A DNA stretch of 64,000 nucleotides from Tunicatimonas pelagia (GTDB taxonomy: Bacteria; Bacteroidota; Bacteroidia; Cytophagales; Cyclobacteriaceae): contig NZ_CP120683.1 in the NCBI RefSeq assembly GCF_030506325.1, positions 6,204,501-6,268,500 on the forward strand, written 5' to 3'. Within the stretch, counting starts at the first letter, position 1. Each line of letters begins with the position of its first letter. This document shows positions 18,336 to 26,761 of this stretch, in pieces. Below the pieces are notes generated by a model. It was not told where the DNA came from. It was given only the letters and a program-made list of their open reading frames with translations, and made no database searches. Both the position numbers and the translations under genes were made by a program.

Positions 18336-18763
18336 AACGATTCAGAAGTTAATGTTTGGAGATATTCGTAAAATGACGTGAGGCTGTCGGCAGGAGTAAA
18401 ACCTTGCCTCCCCCACGTACATTGCCGAACGGTATCGGTATGGATAGTGAGAAAATAATAGATATTGCCTGGTTCTTTGCTGCCAAAAGCCGTGCCTGGC
18501 AATGCTTCGGCTTGAGAAAATACCTGCTTTCGTTCGGCTTTATTTAAGCGAGGTAGTGATTTATACTCTTTGGTTAGGTTATTATGCTGGTAAGCTCGCC
18601 CATTTTGTAGTATGTAGTACGTGCTTACTTGATTAGCCATACCACCTCCCTTTCCAAAAGTAATGTAGTGCTGATCGATAGTTTCCGGTTGAAAACTGGC
18701 ACGCTGGCAGTTACTTAAACTAAACAAGAAGCAAAGAGCAGTAAAGGAGTAGAATAGATGCAT
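18332..18763 (-). CDS. Small lipoprotein, possible inhibitor/partner of the M4 protease
   Basis: This ~143-aa lipoprotein has a signal peptide ending in a lipobox (FSLSNC). The mature part has an ITFGKGGGMANQVSTYYILQNGRAY strand region, a basic helix and a PGNIYYFLTIH ... CTWGRQG ending. I chose the ATG at 18763 over a TTG two codons earlier. It lies immediately upstream of the protease and its TGA overlaps the protease ATG. The GGG-containing first strand and the linkage recall emfourin-type M4 inhibitors encoded beside protealysins; that link is inference from memory of the motif, not a demonstrated homology. Otherwise it is a hypothetical lipoprotein. Confidence 0.75.
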   Translation of the reverse strand: MHLFYSFTALCFLFSLSNCQRASFQPETIDQHYITFGKGGGMANQVSTYYILQNGRAYQHNNLTKEYKSLPRLNKAERKQVFSQAEALPGTAFGSKEPGNIYYFLTIHTDTVRQCTWGRQGFTPADSLTSFYEYLQTLTSESL

Positions 18764-19069
18764 GAGCAAAAGTAAGTAGTAAACCTTTTATAGCATTATC
18801 CCGGAAGGATAAGCAAGGTTAATGGTAATTGGTAATTTTTCTCCTCTGAAAATTTTAGGTACAAGATACGTGCTAGGTAGCAGTATTGCCACTTCATGCT
18901 ATTATGATTTGGAGAAGTATACCCATAAATACTGAAAATGGGTAATTGATGTAGGAGTAAGGATAGGGAGTAATAATTGATGAATGATGGGAAAAATCCA
19001 GTGTTTTGGAATGAAAAGTGAGGGGTAGGAAGCTAAAAGCGGAGCTGAATCTTTGTCGGTATCAAAACA
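18764..19069. other. Intergenic region, ~306 bases
   Basis: This lies between the lipoprotein/protease pair and the amidohydrolase, both on the minus strand. It should hold the promoter of the protease pair. It contains loose AATTGATGxATGATG-type runs similar in style to the dispersed repeats further right, but no alignable copy. Nothing else is recognised. Confidence 0.4.
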
Positions 19070-20359
19070 TCAAGGTGTAATCCACTTGCCATTGAGCATC
19101 ACCCGGTTTATCTGATACATGGCCCGAATGTCCTCTAGCGGGTTGGCATCAAGTAGCAGTAGATCAGCCTGTTTGCCGACTTCCACGCTGCCTAGCTTAT
19201 CTTCAATCCGAAAGAAGCGGGCGTTTTCTAAGGTAGCCCCTACTAGTACCTCCATCGGCGAAATGCCGCTTTCTACCATCAGCTCCATTTCTCGCTGATA
19301 CGACCAGCCCCAGTCCGCGTAAGGAATATGACCGTGCGAACCGACGACCATTCGTACTCCTTGCTGTTGCAAATAGCCTGTAACATCTAGCATCCGCTCA
19401 AAACCGGTGTGGCGAAGCGTATCTGGTTTTTCTTCACTCAGGCGGTATTCGAAAGCCCCTAGGGTAGGGCAGACGAAGGTTTGTTTCTCTACCAAAAACT
19501 TCGCTAAATCATTCACCCGCTGATTGCTGGTATCTAGCCTACTCCATACTCCGTAGCGACCGGGTCGACGAAAATTATTATCCTTAAGCATTGTTTGCCG
19601 ATAGCGTTCGGCTTTCCGAAGTGGTAACAACGTGGTACCGAAAGAAGTAATATGTTCAATACCGTCTAGTCCGACGTTAATGGCATCGCGAGCATCAGTA
19701 ATTTCCAGATGTGCCGTCACCGGAATACCCACTTCATGCGCGGTTTCACATACCTGCCGGATGAGGTCAAGTGGCAACCGAAAGTAGACTTTCAGAGCTG
19801 ATGCCTGCTGGTCTACCAATCGTTCTACAATACGTTTTGCTTCGGTCACGTCTTGTACGACGTACGAGTTTCTCGGGTAAGCTGGGGGGAAACCGTCTAA
19901 GTGAGGTCCGGTAAGGTACAGACGGGGAAGGGGCAAGTTCATTTGCCGAGCGGGTTCGTAGGTTTCCATCCACGCCCCTGGATCACGTAGGGAAGTGATA
20001 CCCCGCTGTAGAAGTTGGACGGGCATAGAGTCGCTGACCAAATGAAAGTGAGCATCAATCAGCCCCGGCAGCAACGTAAGTCCTTGCGCGTCTACTACTT
20101 CGGCCCCCATGGGCACATCGGTATCTTTCTTACTTCCTACCGCAGTAATAACACCTTTCTCTACAATGACGGTAGTATTGGGGAGTGGGTCACTACCCGT
20201 TCCATCGATCAGCGTAGCTCCGACGATAGCAATAGTTGTGTTCCCCACCGCAATGCTAGCTTCATTGACAGCCCGTACCGGATTGCTAGGTTGAGAAAAT
20301 AGAACATGCGAGAGAATAACTAACAAAAAGGTAGTGAGGTAGCGTAGGGTAGTAGTCAT
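19070..20359 (-). CDS. Secreted amidohydrolase (imidazolonepropionase/prolidase-like)
   Basis: This is an amidohydrolase-superfamily metal hydrolase with a signal peptide (LLVILSHVLFSQ), so it is periplasmic. Metal-site motifs are visible: DAHFHL after LLPGLI, a carboxylated-Lys candidate in LKVYFRL, HLEI, and DGIEHITS. The C-terminal composite domain ends GKQADLLLLDANPLEDI ... VMLNGKWI. At the position where many members have the metal/catalytic Asp (GTD) this protein reads VVGSHGHIPYADWGW. GSH/GAH-type variants exist in some subgroups, so it may still be active with altered chemistry. Substrate unknown; Xaa-Pro or cyclic-amide hydrolysis is a family guess. No operon partner is obvious. Confidence 0.87.
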   Translation of the reverse strand: MTTTLRYLTTFLLVILSHVLFSQPSNPVRAVNEASIAVGNTTIAIVGATLIDGTGSDPLPNTTVIVEKGVITAVGSKKDTDVPMGAEVVDAQGLTLLPGLIDAHFHLVSDSMPVQLLQRGITSLRDPGAWMETYEPARQMNLPLPRLYLTGPHLDGFPPAYPRNSYVVQDVTEAKRIVERLVDQQASALKVYFRLPLDLIRQVCETAHEVGIPVTAHLEITDARDAINVGLDGIEHITSFGTTLLPLRKAERYRQTMLKDNNFRRPGRYGVWSRLDTSNQRVNDLAKFLVEKQTFVCPTLGAFEYRLSEEKPDTLRHTGFERMLDVTGYLQQQGVRMVVGSHGHIPYADWGWSYQREMELMVESGISPMEVLVGATLENARFFRIEDKLGSVEVGKQADLLLLDANPLEDIRAMYQINRVMLNGKWITP

Positions 20360-20415
20360 AGGTTGTATGTGGCAGAGTGTAGGTAGAAGTTAGAAAATAT
20401 TTTTCAATTATGATG

Positions 20416-20452
20416 AAAAAAAAGCCGCATCAAGGGTAACCCTAATACGGCT
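20416..20452 (-). terminator. Rho-independent terminator of the AHSA1-like gene
   Basis: Read on the minus strand, an AGCCG ... AGGGT-T-ACCCT ... CGGCT stem-loop is followed by eight T residues. It lies about 55 bases after the stop of the AHSA1-like gene and before the amidohydrolase, so it ends that transcript. The extra inner AGGGT/ACCCT pairing makes the stem long. Confidence 0.8.
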
Positions 20453-20507
20453 GAATTCATCGTCTCTTTTCGTAAAACGATACGTCTTATTAGCAACTGG
20501 TTTTCTA

Positions 20508-20936
20508 CTATTGATTATGAATTTTCTCTAGTGCTGGCAAGGCTATATTATCCCAGCCATTTGCAACATGTCCAAGTCTTTCTGGGTCGTTATTAAAATT
20601 TTCAATGGTAGTTGTTAATTCAGTTTTACCATCCACTTCTTTCAAATCGTAAGTTATGTGCAAATAGTTTTCAGGAATATCTTCAATGCCGAAATTTGGG
20701 TCAATCGAGGAATATTTTAAGTGCTCATTTTCACTTAGCTCTAAAATGACGCCTTTCTCTCCGCTTTCATATCCGTTAAAATTCCCTTTCCATTTGATCT
20801 CACTGCCTACTTTCCAATTAGAATGAGCTTCACAATTAAACATAAATAGTTTTGTTTTATTTGGGTTTGTTAAAGTGTTCCAAACTATTTCTGGCATTGC
20901 GTTCAGAATGTTCTTTCTTTTTATTCTTTTTTCCAT
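20508..20936 (-). CDS. SRPBCC / AHSA1 (START-like) domain protein
   Basis: This is a 142-aa cytosolic START-superfamily protein of the AHSA1 type, a small hydrophobic-pocket fold of unknown ligand. It opens with KRKNILNAMPEIVWNTLTNPNKTKLFMF, and has a central WKVGSEIKWKGNF strand and the closing helix HVANGWDNIALPALEKI, all family-like. It is visibly richer in A/T, Asn, Lys and Ile than the genes around it and has its own strong terminator, which suggests a recent insertion into this region. Only 10 bases separate it from the upstream oxidoreductase, so cotranscription is possible. Confidence 0.85.
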   Translation of the reverse strand: MEKRIKRKNILNAMPEIVWNTLTNPNKTKLFMFNCEAHSNWKVGSEIKWKGNFNGYESGEKGVILELSENEHLKYSSIDPNFGIEDIPENYLHITYDLKEVDGKTELTTTIENFNNDPERLGHVANGWDNIALPALEKIHNQ

Positions 20937-20946
20937 TTTCTTCTTT

Positions 20947-22290
20947 TTATTGACTCTGTTTTGTACTTATCACCTTCGTCTTCCCGGGAGTAGGCACAGG
21001 GTAGAGGCCGTTCTCATCGGGTACAATAGGTGGTTGAGCATCGAAGGCGAATGTTTCGGGCATCAGGCTTACGTTGGAGTTTAGAGCTTCATCCCAGGTG
21101 ACGACTTTGCCGGAATAAGTGGCCATTCGCCCTAAGATAGCCGTCATGGTGCTCTTAGCTCCGTTTTCAGCATCAGCCAGTAGTTCCCCGCCGTTGGCAA
21201 TGGTCTCGAACAGACGGTCGTGTTCTATTTGGTAGGGATTTGCATCGTTTTTACTGCGGTGGCTCCAGATAGTGTTCCCTTTTAAATCCGTGATTTCAGT
21301 CTTGCCATCGGTGGTTGCCCGGCCTTTGGTTCCTACGAAGGACTCGGCTACTTTATTCATACAGCCCTCAATATGGCGGCACTGGCTATTAATCATGGTA
21401 CCATCGCCGTAGTGGAATTCTACAAAGTGGTGGTCAAAGATTTCACCGTGGTCGGGGCCCGTGCGTACTTCGCGTCCGCCCATACCTTGCGCCATTGTCG
21501 GATAGGCTTGTTTGGCCCAGTTAGCTACGTCAATATTGTGGATATGCTGTTCTAAAATATGATCGCCGCAGAGCCAGTTGAAGTAGTACCAGTTTCGCAT
21601 TTGGTACTCCATCTCAGTTTGTCCTTCTTCGCGCGGACGCACCCACACCCCGCTGCTGTTCCAGTATACTTGTCCACCCACAATATCACCAATCTCACCG
21701 TTGTGAATACGCTCCATCAGTGCCAGATAGCTGGGTTGATAGTGGCGTTGCAGACCGACGACTACGTTGAGGTCTTTTTCTTTCGCTTTCTTGGCTACTT
21801 CCAGCACTTTTCGTACTCCGGGAGCATCGGTTGCCACCGGTTTTTCCATAAACACATGCTTTCCGGCATTCACAGCTTCTTCAAAGTGTATGGGGCGGAA
21901 GCCAGGAGGGGTGGTTAGGATGACCACATCGGCCAGCGCAATAGCGTCTTTGTAGCCTTCAAATCCTACGAACTTATTTTCTTCCGGTACATCAATTCGT
22001 CCTGATTCGCCGTGCTTCTGAGTAAGGTTATCGTAGCATTTATCCAGGCGGTCCCGAAACGCATCGCACATAGCAACAAGTTTCACATCTTGGTCTACGC
22101 TCATCGCTTGACTGGCGGCTCCGGTTCCCCGTCCCCCGCAACCGATTACAGCTACTTTGATAGTTTCGTTACCGCGCACGTAAGCACTTGCCTCTACGGG
22201 CAATTGGCTAATTAATAATCCGCCTCCCGCTGCTGCTACGGCTGAATTGCGGACAAATTTACGACGATTCATTGTTAGGTTCTTGTTCAT
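20947..22290 (-). CDS. Gfo/Idh/MocA-family oxidoreductase with Tat signal
   Basis: This NAD(P)-dependent sugar or sugar-derivative oxidoreductase is exported by the twin-arginine route (NRRKFVRNSAVAAAGGGLLISQ). The Rossmann motif is VAVIGCGGRGTGAAS, the catalytic-lysine segment is VFMEKPVATD, and the substrate domain contains WNSSGVWVRPRE and HIHNIDVANW, as in the secreted sugar-modifying members frequent in Bacteroidota and Planctomycetes. The start may be the first Met or the one six codons later (MNRRKF). A SUMF1-like gene lies ~150 bases upstream on the same strand. The carbohydrate substrate is unknown. Confidence 0.92.
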   Translation of the reverse strand: MNKNLTMNRRKFVRNSAVAAAGGGLLISQLPVEASAYVRGNETIKVAVIGCGGRGTGAASQAMSVDQDVKLVAMCDAFRDRLDKCYDNLTQKHGESGRIDVPEENKFVGFEGYKDAIALADVVILTTPPGFRPIHFEEAVNAGKHVFMEKPVATDAPGVRKVLEVAKKAKEKDLNVVVGLQRHYQPSYLALMERIHNGEIGDIVGGQVYWNSSGVWVRPREEGQTEMEYQMRNWYYFNWLCGDHILEQHIHNIDVANWAKQAYPTMAQGMGGREVRTGPDHGEIFDHHFVEFHYGDGTMINSQCRHIEGCMNKVAESFVGTKGRATTDGKTEITDLKGNTIWSHRSKNDANPYQIEHDRLFETIANGGELLADAENGAKSTMTAILGRMATYSGKVVTWDEALNSNVSLMPETFAFDAQPPIVPDENGLYPVPTPGKTKVISTKQSQ

Positions 22291-22440
22291 ATTTTTTGTT
22301 GTTTAATTATCAAATGGCTAGGAGCGTGGGGCGGGGAGGTCAGAATGAATGCTCTTCACTTTACTTCTACGCATTGGCTACTAGTTTCTAATTTCATGTT
22401 TTATTATCTCATAATTTTTCCCTACTCCTTGCGCCCTGCT

Positions 22441-23508
22441 CTATATATCCTCTATAAAGTTGATCCAGTACTTGTTTTGCACTTCTTCGGCTGGGGCGAC
22501 CTGAGGCCGTACCAGGCGGATGCCAACCCAGCGAGCGTTCGTGAGCCACCAGCGACTTTTAGGTATTTGGGGATCGTGGATTTTCCAGTTGGGGTTAGAC
22601 CCCAGCCTCGCGGCCGAGCGAAGCATTTCAGGATCGTCATCGTAGGTTCCTCCTCGAGCTGCCCGGGGGTACAACTCGGTAGGTTCGTTCCAGGGGTTTT
22701 TCGAGGTTGCCTTGTCCAAGCTGGCGTAATACGCTGGGTTGTACTGGTCTAGCGTCCATTCGGCAATATTGCCGTGCATATCGTGTAACCCCCAGGGGTT
22801 AGGCTTTTTGGTACCAATCTTTTCGTAGCCCCCGTTGGTGTTACCGTAGTGCCAAGCGTATTCATCTAGCTGAGAGACATCATCGCCGAAAGAGTAAGCC
22901 GTAGTAGTACCCGCTCGACAGGCGTATTCCCACTCAGCTTCAGTCGGGAGGCGATAGTAATGTCCGGTTTTGGCACTGAGCCACTTACAAAATTGGCTGG
23001 CAGCGTACTGGGTCATACAGATAGCTGGGTAGCCGTATTTACCCATGTTAAAGCTCATATCTAGGTAAGGAGGAGTAGGTCGAGATACTGCATCCACACT
23101 GGGAATTTTGGCGGCATCTAATCCACCGTTTTCTTCGGCGTAGCGTTTTTCTAGTTCCTGAAACATAAACACTTCGTATACATCCCACGGAATTTCGTAC
23201 TTTCCCATCCAGAAGGGATCAACCATTATTTCAACTTGGGGGCCTTCGTCGTCTTGGCGGTTTTCTTCTGATTCAGGACTACCCATCATAAAGCTACCGC
23301 CAGGAATGGGGAGCATCTCGAGGGAGAAGCTAGTACCTGGTACGGCTTCATCGTAAGCCTCAAAGGATTCTTCCGCCGTTGGTTTAGAAATGTAGCCCTG
23401 CGTAGCTAGTAGTAGTATACTACTGACCGTAAGAAGTTGATTGAACCGATTAAGATGAAAGGAAAATTGGGGTCGGAATAGGTTTTTGATTAGATTGTTG
23501 ATATGCAT
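22441..23508 (-). CDS. SUMF1/formylglycine-generating-enzyme-like secreted protein
   Basis: The protein has a SUMF1 (FGE-sulfatase) fold: EMLPIPGGSFMMGSPESEENRQDDEGPQVEIMVDPFWMGKYEI near the N-terminus, YRLPTEAEWEYACRAG in the middle, and GLHDMHGNIAEW with PRAARGGTYDDD at the end. The C-terminal copper-site cysteine normally found after the RGG(S/T) stretch is absent (RGGTYDDDPEMLRSAAR), so formylglycine formation is unlikely. Many such proteins are structural or of unknown enzymology. A hydrophobic N-terminal helix (LLTVSSILLLATQGYIS) suggests export. Length 355 aa. No sulfatase gene is in the window. Confidence 0.88.
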   Translation of the reverse strand: MHINNLIKNLFRPQFSFHLNRFNQLLTVSSILLLATQGYISKPTAEESFEAYDEAVPGTSFSLEMLPIPGGSFMMGSPESEENRQDDEGPQVEIMVDPFWMGKYEIPWDVYEVFMFQELEKRYAEENGGLDAAKIPSVDAVSRPTPPYLDMSFNMGKYGYPAICMTQYAASQFCKWLSAKTGHYYRLPTEAEWEYACRAGTTTAYSFGDDVSQLDEYAWHYGNTNGGYEKIGTKKPNPWGLHDMHGNIAEWTLDQYNPAYYASLDKATSKNPWNEPTELYPRAARGGTYDDDPEMLRSAARLGSNPNWKIHDPQIPKSRWWLTNARWVGIRLVRPQVAPAEEVQNKYWINFIEDI

Positions 23509-23620
23509 TCGTTAGCGAAAATTCAATAGGTAGGTATAAAAACAGTGTAAATTTACTGTTATCTCCTAATTTAGCGAAATTTCTTTAATTCTTGGAGTGG
23601 GAATCTGATGTTTCTGGCTA

Positions 23621-24040
23621 CTAACTTAGCTCAATCTGGGTGGTTTGAGCCGATTCGTCTACTGATATGCTAGCTTCCTCAAAAGAAGGTGGCCCTAGTG
23701 TGCCTCGGGCATTGTTGGAGAAGCCATAATTCTCTTTGGGTATCCCTACTAGGTTTGTATCTAGTTTTCCGTTTTCGTTTTCGTCGTGGTAAGCGGCAAT
23801 GGCATAATCACCTTCGGGTAGAGAAAAGGTGGCTTCCACCGTCTGTTTTCCGTTTACCTTTACCTCTTGTGCCAAAAACGGGGTTTTGGTAAATGCTTCG
23901 GCTGAATTGTAGACGGCTATTCGTACTTGACCTTCTGAGGACGCTAGTCCGGTTATCTGAATTGTTAGGTTTTGGTTTTCATTTTCAGAAGGAAGGTTGG
24001 GCATGAGTAAAAGAGCTAGTGATAGAAAAAGTGTAAGCAT
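23621..24040 (-). CDS. DUF2141 secreted protein
   Basis: This is a small exported protein (139 aa) of the DUF2141 family, common in Bacteroidota and of unknown function. A signal peptide (LTLFLSLALLLMP) precedes NLTIQITGLASSEGQVRIAVYNS, then a prealbumin-like fold with LPEGDYAIAAYHDENENGKLDTNLVGIPKENYGFSN, the family's signature. It stands alone between the AraC gene and the SUMF1-like gene, all on the minus strand, with ~110 bases before the next gene. Confidence 0.87.
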   Translation of the reverse strand: MLTLFLSLALLLMPNLPSENENQNLTIQITGLASSEGQVRIAVYNSAEAFTKTPFLAQEVKVNGKQTVEATFSLPEGDYAIAAYHDENENGKLDTNLVGIPKENYGFSNNARGTLGPPSFEEASISVDESAQTTQIELS

Positions 24041-24443
24041 GTTGAAAAGCTTTGAGTATAGTGTTTTAAGATTTACAAATTCAAAACGCTAAACTTTCTA
24101 TCTTGTTATGTTCCCTTACTTACAGCACTTGCCTTTTATTTTTCAAAAAGTCTTGATAAAAAGCCTTTCTTTTTATTCTTTAAACCCCAAACTAATTCGG
24201 TGGGATGTCTTTCTGTAACTAAATGATGGCATAACATCTAATTGCCAGTTACTTAAGACAAGGTTTTACTTTACATAATTGCTACCAAGATCAAATTTAG
24301 GGCGACCATCCCATGTTGGCCGCGTCACTGTGATTTACAATTTTTTCCAAATTCTTTAGCTTAGCAAAAATTCCATCACTGCGTTAGTTCTACAGTTGGG
24401 AAGAGCTTTCTTTAAAGGGTCAAGGCTTTCTGGATATAGTTAT
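24041..24443. other. Intergenic region, ~403 bases
   Basis: This AT-rich stretch between the AraC gene and the DUF2141 gene, both on the minus strand, must hold the DUF2141 promoter. I see no open frame with a recognisable product and no clear repeat. Only a short TTTAGCTTAGCAAAAA string weakly resembles the 17-base motif found upstream of AraC. Confidence 0.4.
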
Positions 24444-25289
24444 TCATTTCATGCTTCCTGGTCCATAGCCGAAATGGTCTTTAAATACCCGGGAGAAGTG
24501 CGAATAGTTGGCAAAACCAACCTGATTGTACACTTTCGTTACGTTGGTGCCCGTGTGCTGGAGCAGATAATGAGCTTGTTCCAGCCGTTTGACCCGAAGC
24601 CATTTAGCCGGGGTCACTTTAAAAGTACGCTGAAAATCCCGCTTAAAGGTCGCCAAACTGCGACCGCTCATGGCGGCAAACTCTTCCAGCGATGCATACT
24701 TCAGATAGTTTTGCTCCATAACGTCCACTAAGTCTTTCTGCGCCACTATGGGCCCGGAAAGTAGCTGGGAAGCGATCTCAGGATGCTGGTTGGTGAGGTG
24801 AATGAGTAGCTCCGTTACTTTGAGTTGCAGTAACTGCCGGTCGTACTTAAGCTTACTTTGAAACAGGTTGAGCACCGAACGTACGAAGTCCAGAAATTGA
24901 AGGGTCGGCTCTGTGACAAAATGGTCTTGCGCCTTGGCCGGATGCGACGGCACGATCTTACGTTCAGCTAAGAACCGTTGAATAAATGCATCGTTTAAAA
25001 AGAATAATACGCTGGCGTAGCCCCGTTCGGGCGTTCCGTGCTTGCGGTAGGGGGCATATACATTTCGGTTCAACAGCCCCACCTGCCCTTCCTCAACGGT
25101 GTCGGTGCCCGAAGCAAAATCCAAAGCAATCTTACCAGACAGCATGCAGAGCAATACCCGCTCATTGACATAGATAGAGTCGGCCACCAGCTTTTCGTGA
25201 TGACAGGATTCTATGATCTTGCAACCGTCCAAATGAATCACTTGATGGTGCTCTGGCATAGTCAGCAGATCCTCAGGAATTTTGAACAT
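24444..25289 (-). CDS. AraC-family transcriptional regulator
   Basis: This is an AraC/XylS-type regulator (281 aa). The N-terminal ~170 residues are a cupin-like sensing domain (VLLCMLSGKIALDF ... GQVGLLNRNVYAPYRK). The C-terminal ~100 residues contain two helix-turn-helices (KYASLEEFAAMSGRSLATFKRDFQRTF and NVTKVYNQVGFANYSHFSRVFKDHFGYGP). It is divergent from a four-gene secreted redox operon and separated from it by a ~180-base region carrying three copies of a repeated motif, so it very likely controls that operon and perhaps itself. The inducer is unknown. Confidence 0.92.
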   Translation of the reverse strand: MFKIPEDLLTMPEHHQVIHLDGCKIIESCHHEKLVADSIYVNERVLLCMLSGKIALDFASGTDTVEEGQVGLLNRNVYAPYRKHGTPERGYASVLFFLNDAFIQRFLAERKIVPSHPAKAQDHFVTEPTLQFLDFVRSVLNLFQSKLKYDRQLLQLKVTELLIHLTNQHPEIASQLLSGPIVAQKDLVDVMEQNYLKYASLEEFAAMSGRSLATFKRDFQRTFKVTPAKWLRVKRLEQAHYLLQHTGTNVTKVYNQVGFANYSHFSRVFKDHFGYGPGSMK

Positions 25290-25360
25290 AGTAGTGAATG
25301 TATGAACTCTATCTTTTACGACTCTTGGTTCGTACTGTTTTTTCTATCCGGCTCACTATT

Positions 25361-25377
25361 TTTTGCTATTTAGCTCA
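25361..25377 (-). promoter_or_regulatory. 17-base motif copy 1 (candidate AraC operator)
   Basis: Read on the minus strand this is TGAGCTAAATAGCAAAA, a perfect inverted match to the copy at 25401. It sits ~70 bases upstream of the AraC start, inside the divergent promoter region. Distances and orientation suit an AraC-type dimer site, which is inference. Confidence 0.5.
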
Positions 25378-25382
25378 CTGCC

Positions 25383-25394
25383 CTAAATAGCAAA
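25383..25394 (+). promoter_or_regulatory. Motif copy 2, partial (candidate AraC operator)
   Basis: CTAAATAGCAAA is the core of the 17-base motif in the same orientation as copy 3, lying between the two full inverted copies. It may be a weaker half-site. Confidence 0.4.
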
Positions 25395-25400
25395 CTTCTT

Positions 25401-25417
25401 TGAGCTAAATAGCAAAA
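25401..25417 (+). promoter_or_regulatory. 17-base motif copy 3 (candidate AraC operator)
   Basis: TGAGCTAAATAGCAAAA, the reverse complement of copy 1 without mismatch, 40 bases away and ~50 bases upstream of the first redox gene's ATG. A position next to the expected promoter fits activation by AraC. Confidence 0.5.
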
Positions 25418-25468
25418 TACTTGATCGTTCTACGACCGTCTGTAAAGATAAATCAAACTTATCACGTT

Positions 25469-26761
25469 ATGAACCTACCCAATTTTTTCTTAGTAACATT
25501 GCCTACAGTCGTCCTGACAGCTTGGGCTTGCCAAGATGATAATGGTGATGCTCCTTCGGCTACAGATACTGCCCTGGCCGATTTCAATGTGCGCCAACTG
25601 ATTGTACTCTCCGATGCTGATATGGCCGCCGGAGCCTACGTAGACGGACAACTTCGCCGGGTACCCGGTGACCAGGACGAGTTATCGCTGATTGATTTTT
25701 CTAACGCTGATCCAGCCAACAGCATTACTACCGTGCCGGTATCCAATTCGGTCACCAACTGGACAAAAAGTTTAGACGTAAGTCCGGATGACCAAGTAGC
25801 CTTTGTGGCCGAAACCCGAGGGCAACTTGACCCAAACGTAACCCAGGTGGACAATGTCGGGGAGATTCCTGCAGCCCAAGCCATTCGGGCTATTGACATC
25901 AGCAACCCTAATGCGCTGTCACTAGTGGCTGAAGCGAACGTGGGCAATATCCCATTAGTAGCCCAACTGAGTCCCGAGGGAAACTACCTGGCTACCGTCA
26001 TTGACGAACCTGGACGCGAAATTGTGTTGCTGCCCTGGCAGGGAAATGCATTCGGTACTCCCCGCTACTTTGCCATAGGACGTAGCTACGAGACTCCCGT
26101 CCGAGCCACCGATATTACGTGGCACCCTTCGGGCAACTTCTTGGCAGTGACCTTAGAAGAGAGTCAGCAACTGGCCTTCTACCGAGTCAACGAAGCCCGT
26201 ACTGAAGTGACAATGATTGGTGAGCCCTTGTCATTGGGTACGCTACCAGGAGCCGGACAGTTCGTGCCCAGTGGGGAGTTTTATATTATTCCTGATGTGA
26301 ATGGCTTTGTGAACGAAGGTATTCTCTACAACGTGCGGCCCGATTTTGCGGAGGGCAACCACCAGATTGCTTCTCAAGTCGCCACTGGCGGGGCTCCCGA
26401 AAGCTTCGGTATCAGTCCTGATGGGGGCCGCATCGTGGTGGCCAATATGGAAGGGTCATGGTTTCCGGAAGGGAGCGAATTTTACACCGAAACCAGCTCA
26501 TTGTCACTAATAGCGCTAGCAGCAGACGGTACGCTAACCGAGCAGCAGCGCGTACCCTTTGCGGGAGTGTTACCCGAGAGTGTCGTCTTCGACGAAGACG
26601 GTGATATGATTGCTGTAGCGATCTACGAATTCCAAGACCAGCCACTGGAAGAGGCTACCGGGGCTGTAGAGTTTTGGCGAGTTGGTGAAACCAGTCTGGA
26701 GACTACTGAGGTAATCCTACCGCTTACGCGGGGAGTACACGTACTGGAAGCCGTATACTGA
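25469..26761 (+). CDS. Beta-propeller lipoprotein of a secreted redox operon
   Basis: This is a ~430-aa lipoprotein (lipobox TAWAC, mature protein starts CQDDNGD) with YVTN/lactonase-like propeller blades. Repeated units are LDVSPDDQVAFVAETRG, AQLSPEGNYLATVIDEPG, DITWHPSGNFLAVTLEE and FGISPDGGRIVVANMEGS. ATG 25469 is chosen because it opens the signal peptide. It is the first gene of the operon divergent from AraC. Next to two heme proteins it could present a substrate or act as a redox partner, as propellers do in some dehydrogenases. No catalytic motif is visible, so the role is open. The last bases include a copy of the 17-base motif. Confidence 0.85.
   Translation: MNLPNFFLVTLPTVVLTAWACQDDNGDAPSATDTALADFNVRQLIVLSDADMAAGAYVDGQLRRVPGDQDELSLIDFSNADPANSITTVPVSNSVTNWTKSLDVSPDDQVAFVAETRGQLDPNVTQVDNVGEIPAAQAIRAIDISNPNALSLVAEANVGNIPLVAQLSPEGNYLATVIDEPGREIVLLPWQGNAFGTPRYFAIGRSYETPVRATDITWHPSGNFLAVTLEESQQLAFYRVNEARTEVTMIGEPLSLGTLPGAGQFVPSGEFYIIPDVNGFVNEGILYNVRPDFAEGNHQIASQVATGGAPESFGISPDGGRIVVANMEGSWFPEGSEFYTETSSLSLIALAADGTLTEQQRVPFAGVLPESVVFDEDGDMIAVAIYEFQDQPLEEATGAVEFWRVGETSLETTEVILPLTRGVHVLEAVY

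Noticed and set aside
22345-22752. 135-codon plus-strand frame over the end of the SUMF1-like gene
   Set aside because: Antisense shadow of the SUMF1-like coding region.
23541-23560. AACAGT-GTAAATTT-ACTGTT palindrome upstream of the SUMF1-like gene
   Set aside because: Short imperfect palindrome in AT-rich promoter DNA with no known regulator nearby; kept only as a note.
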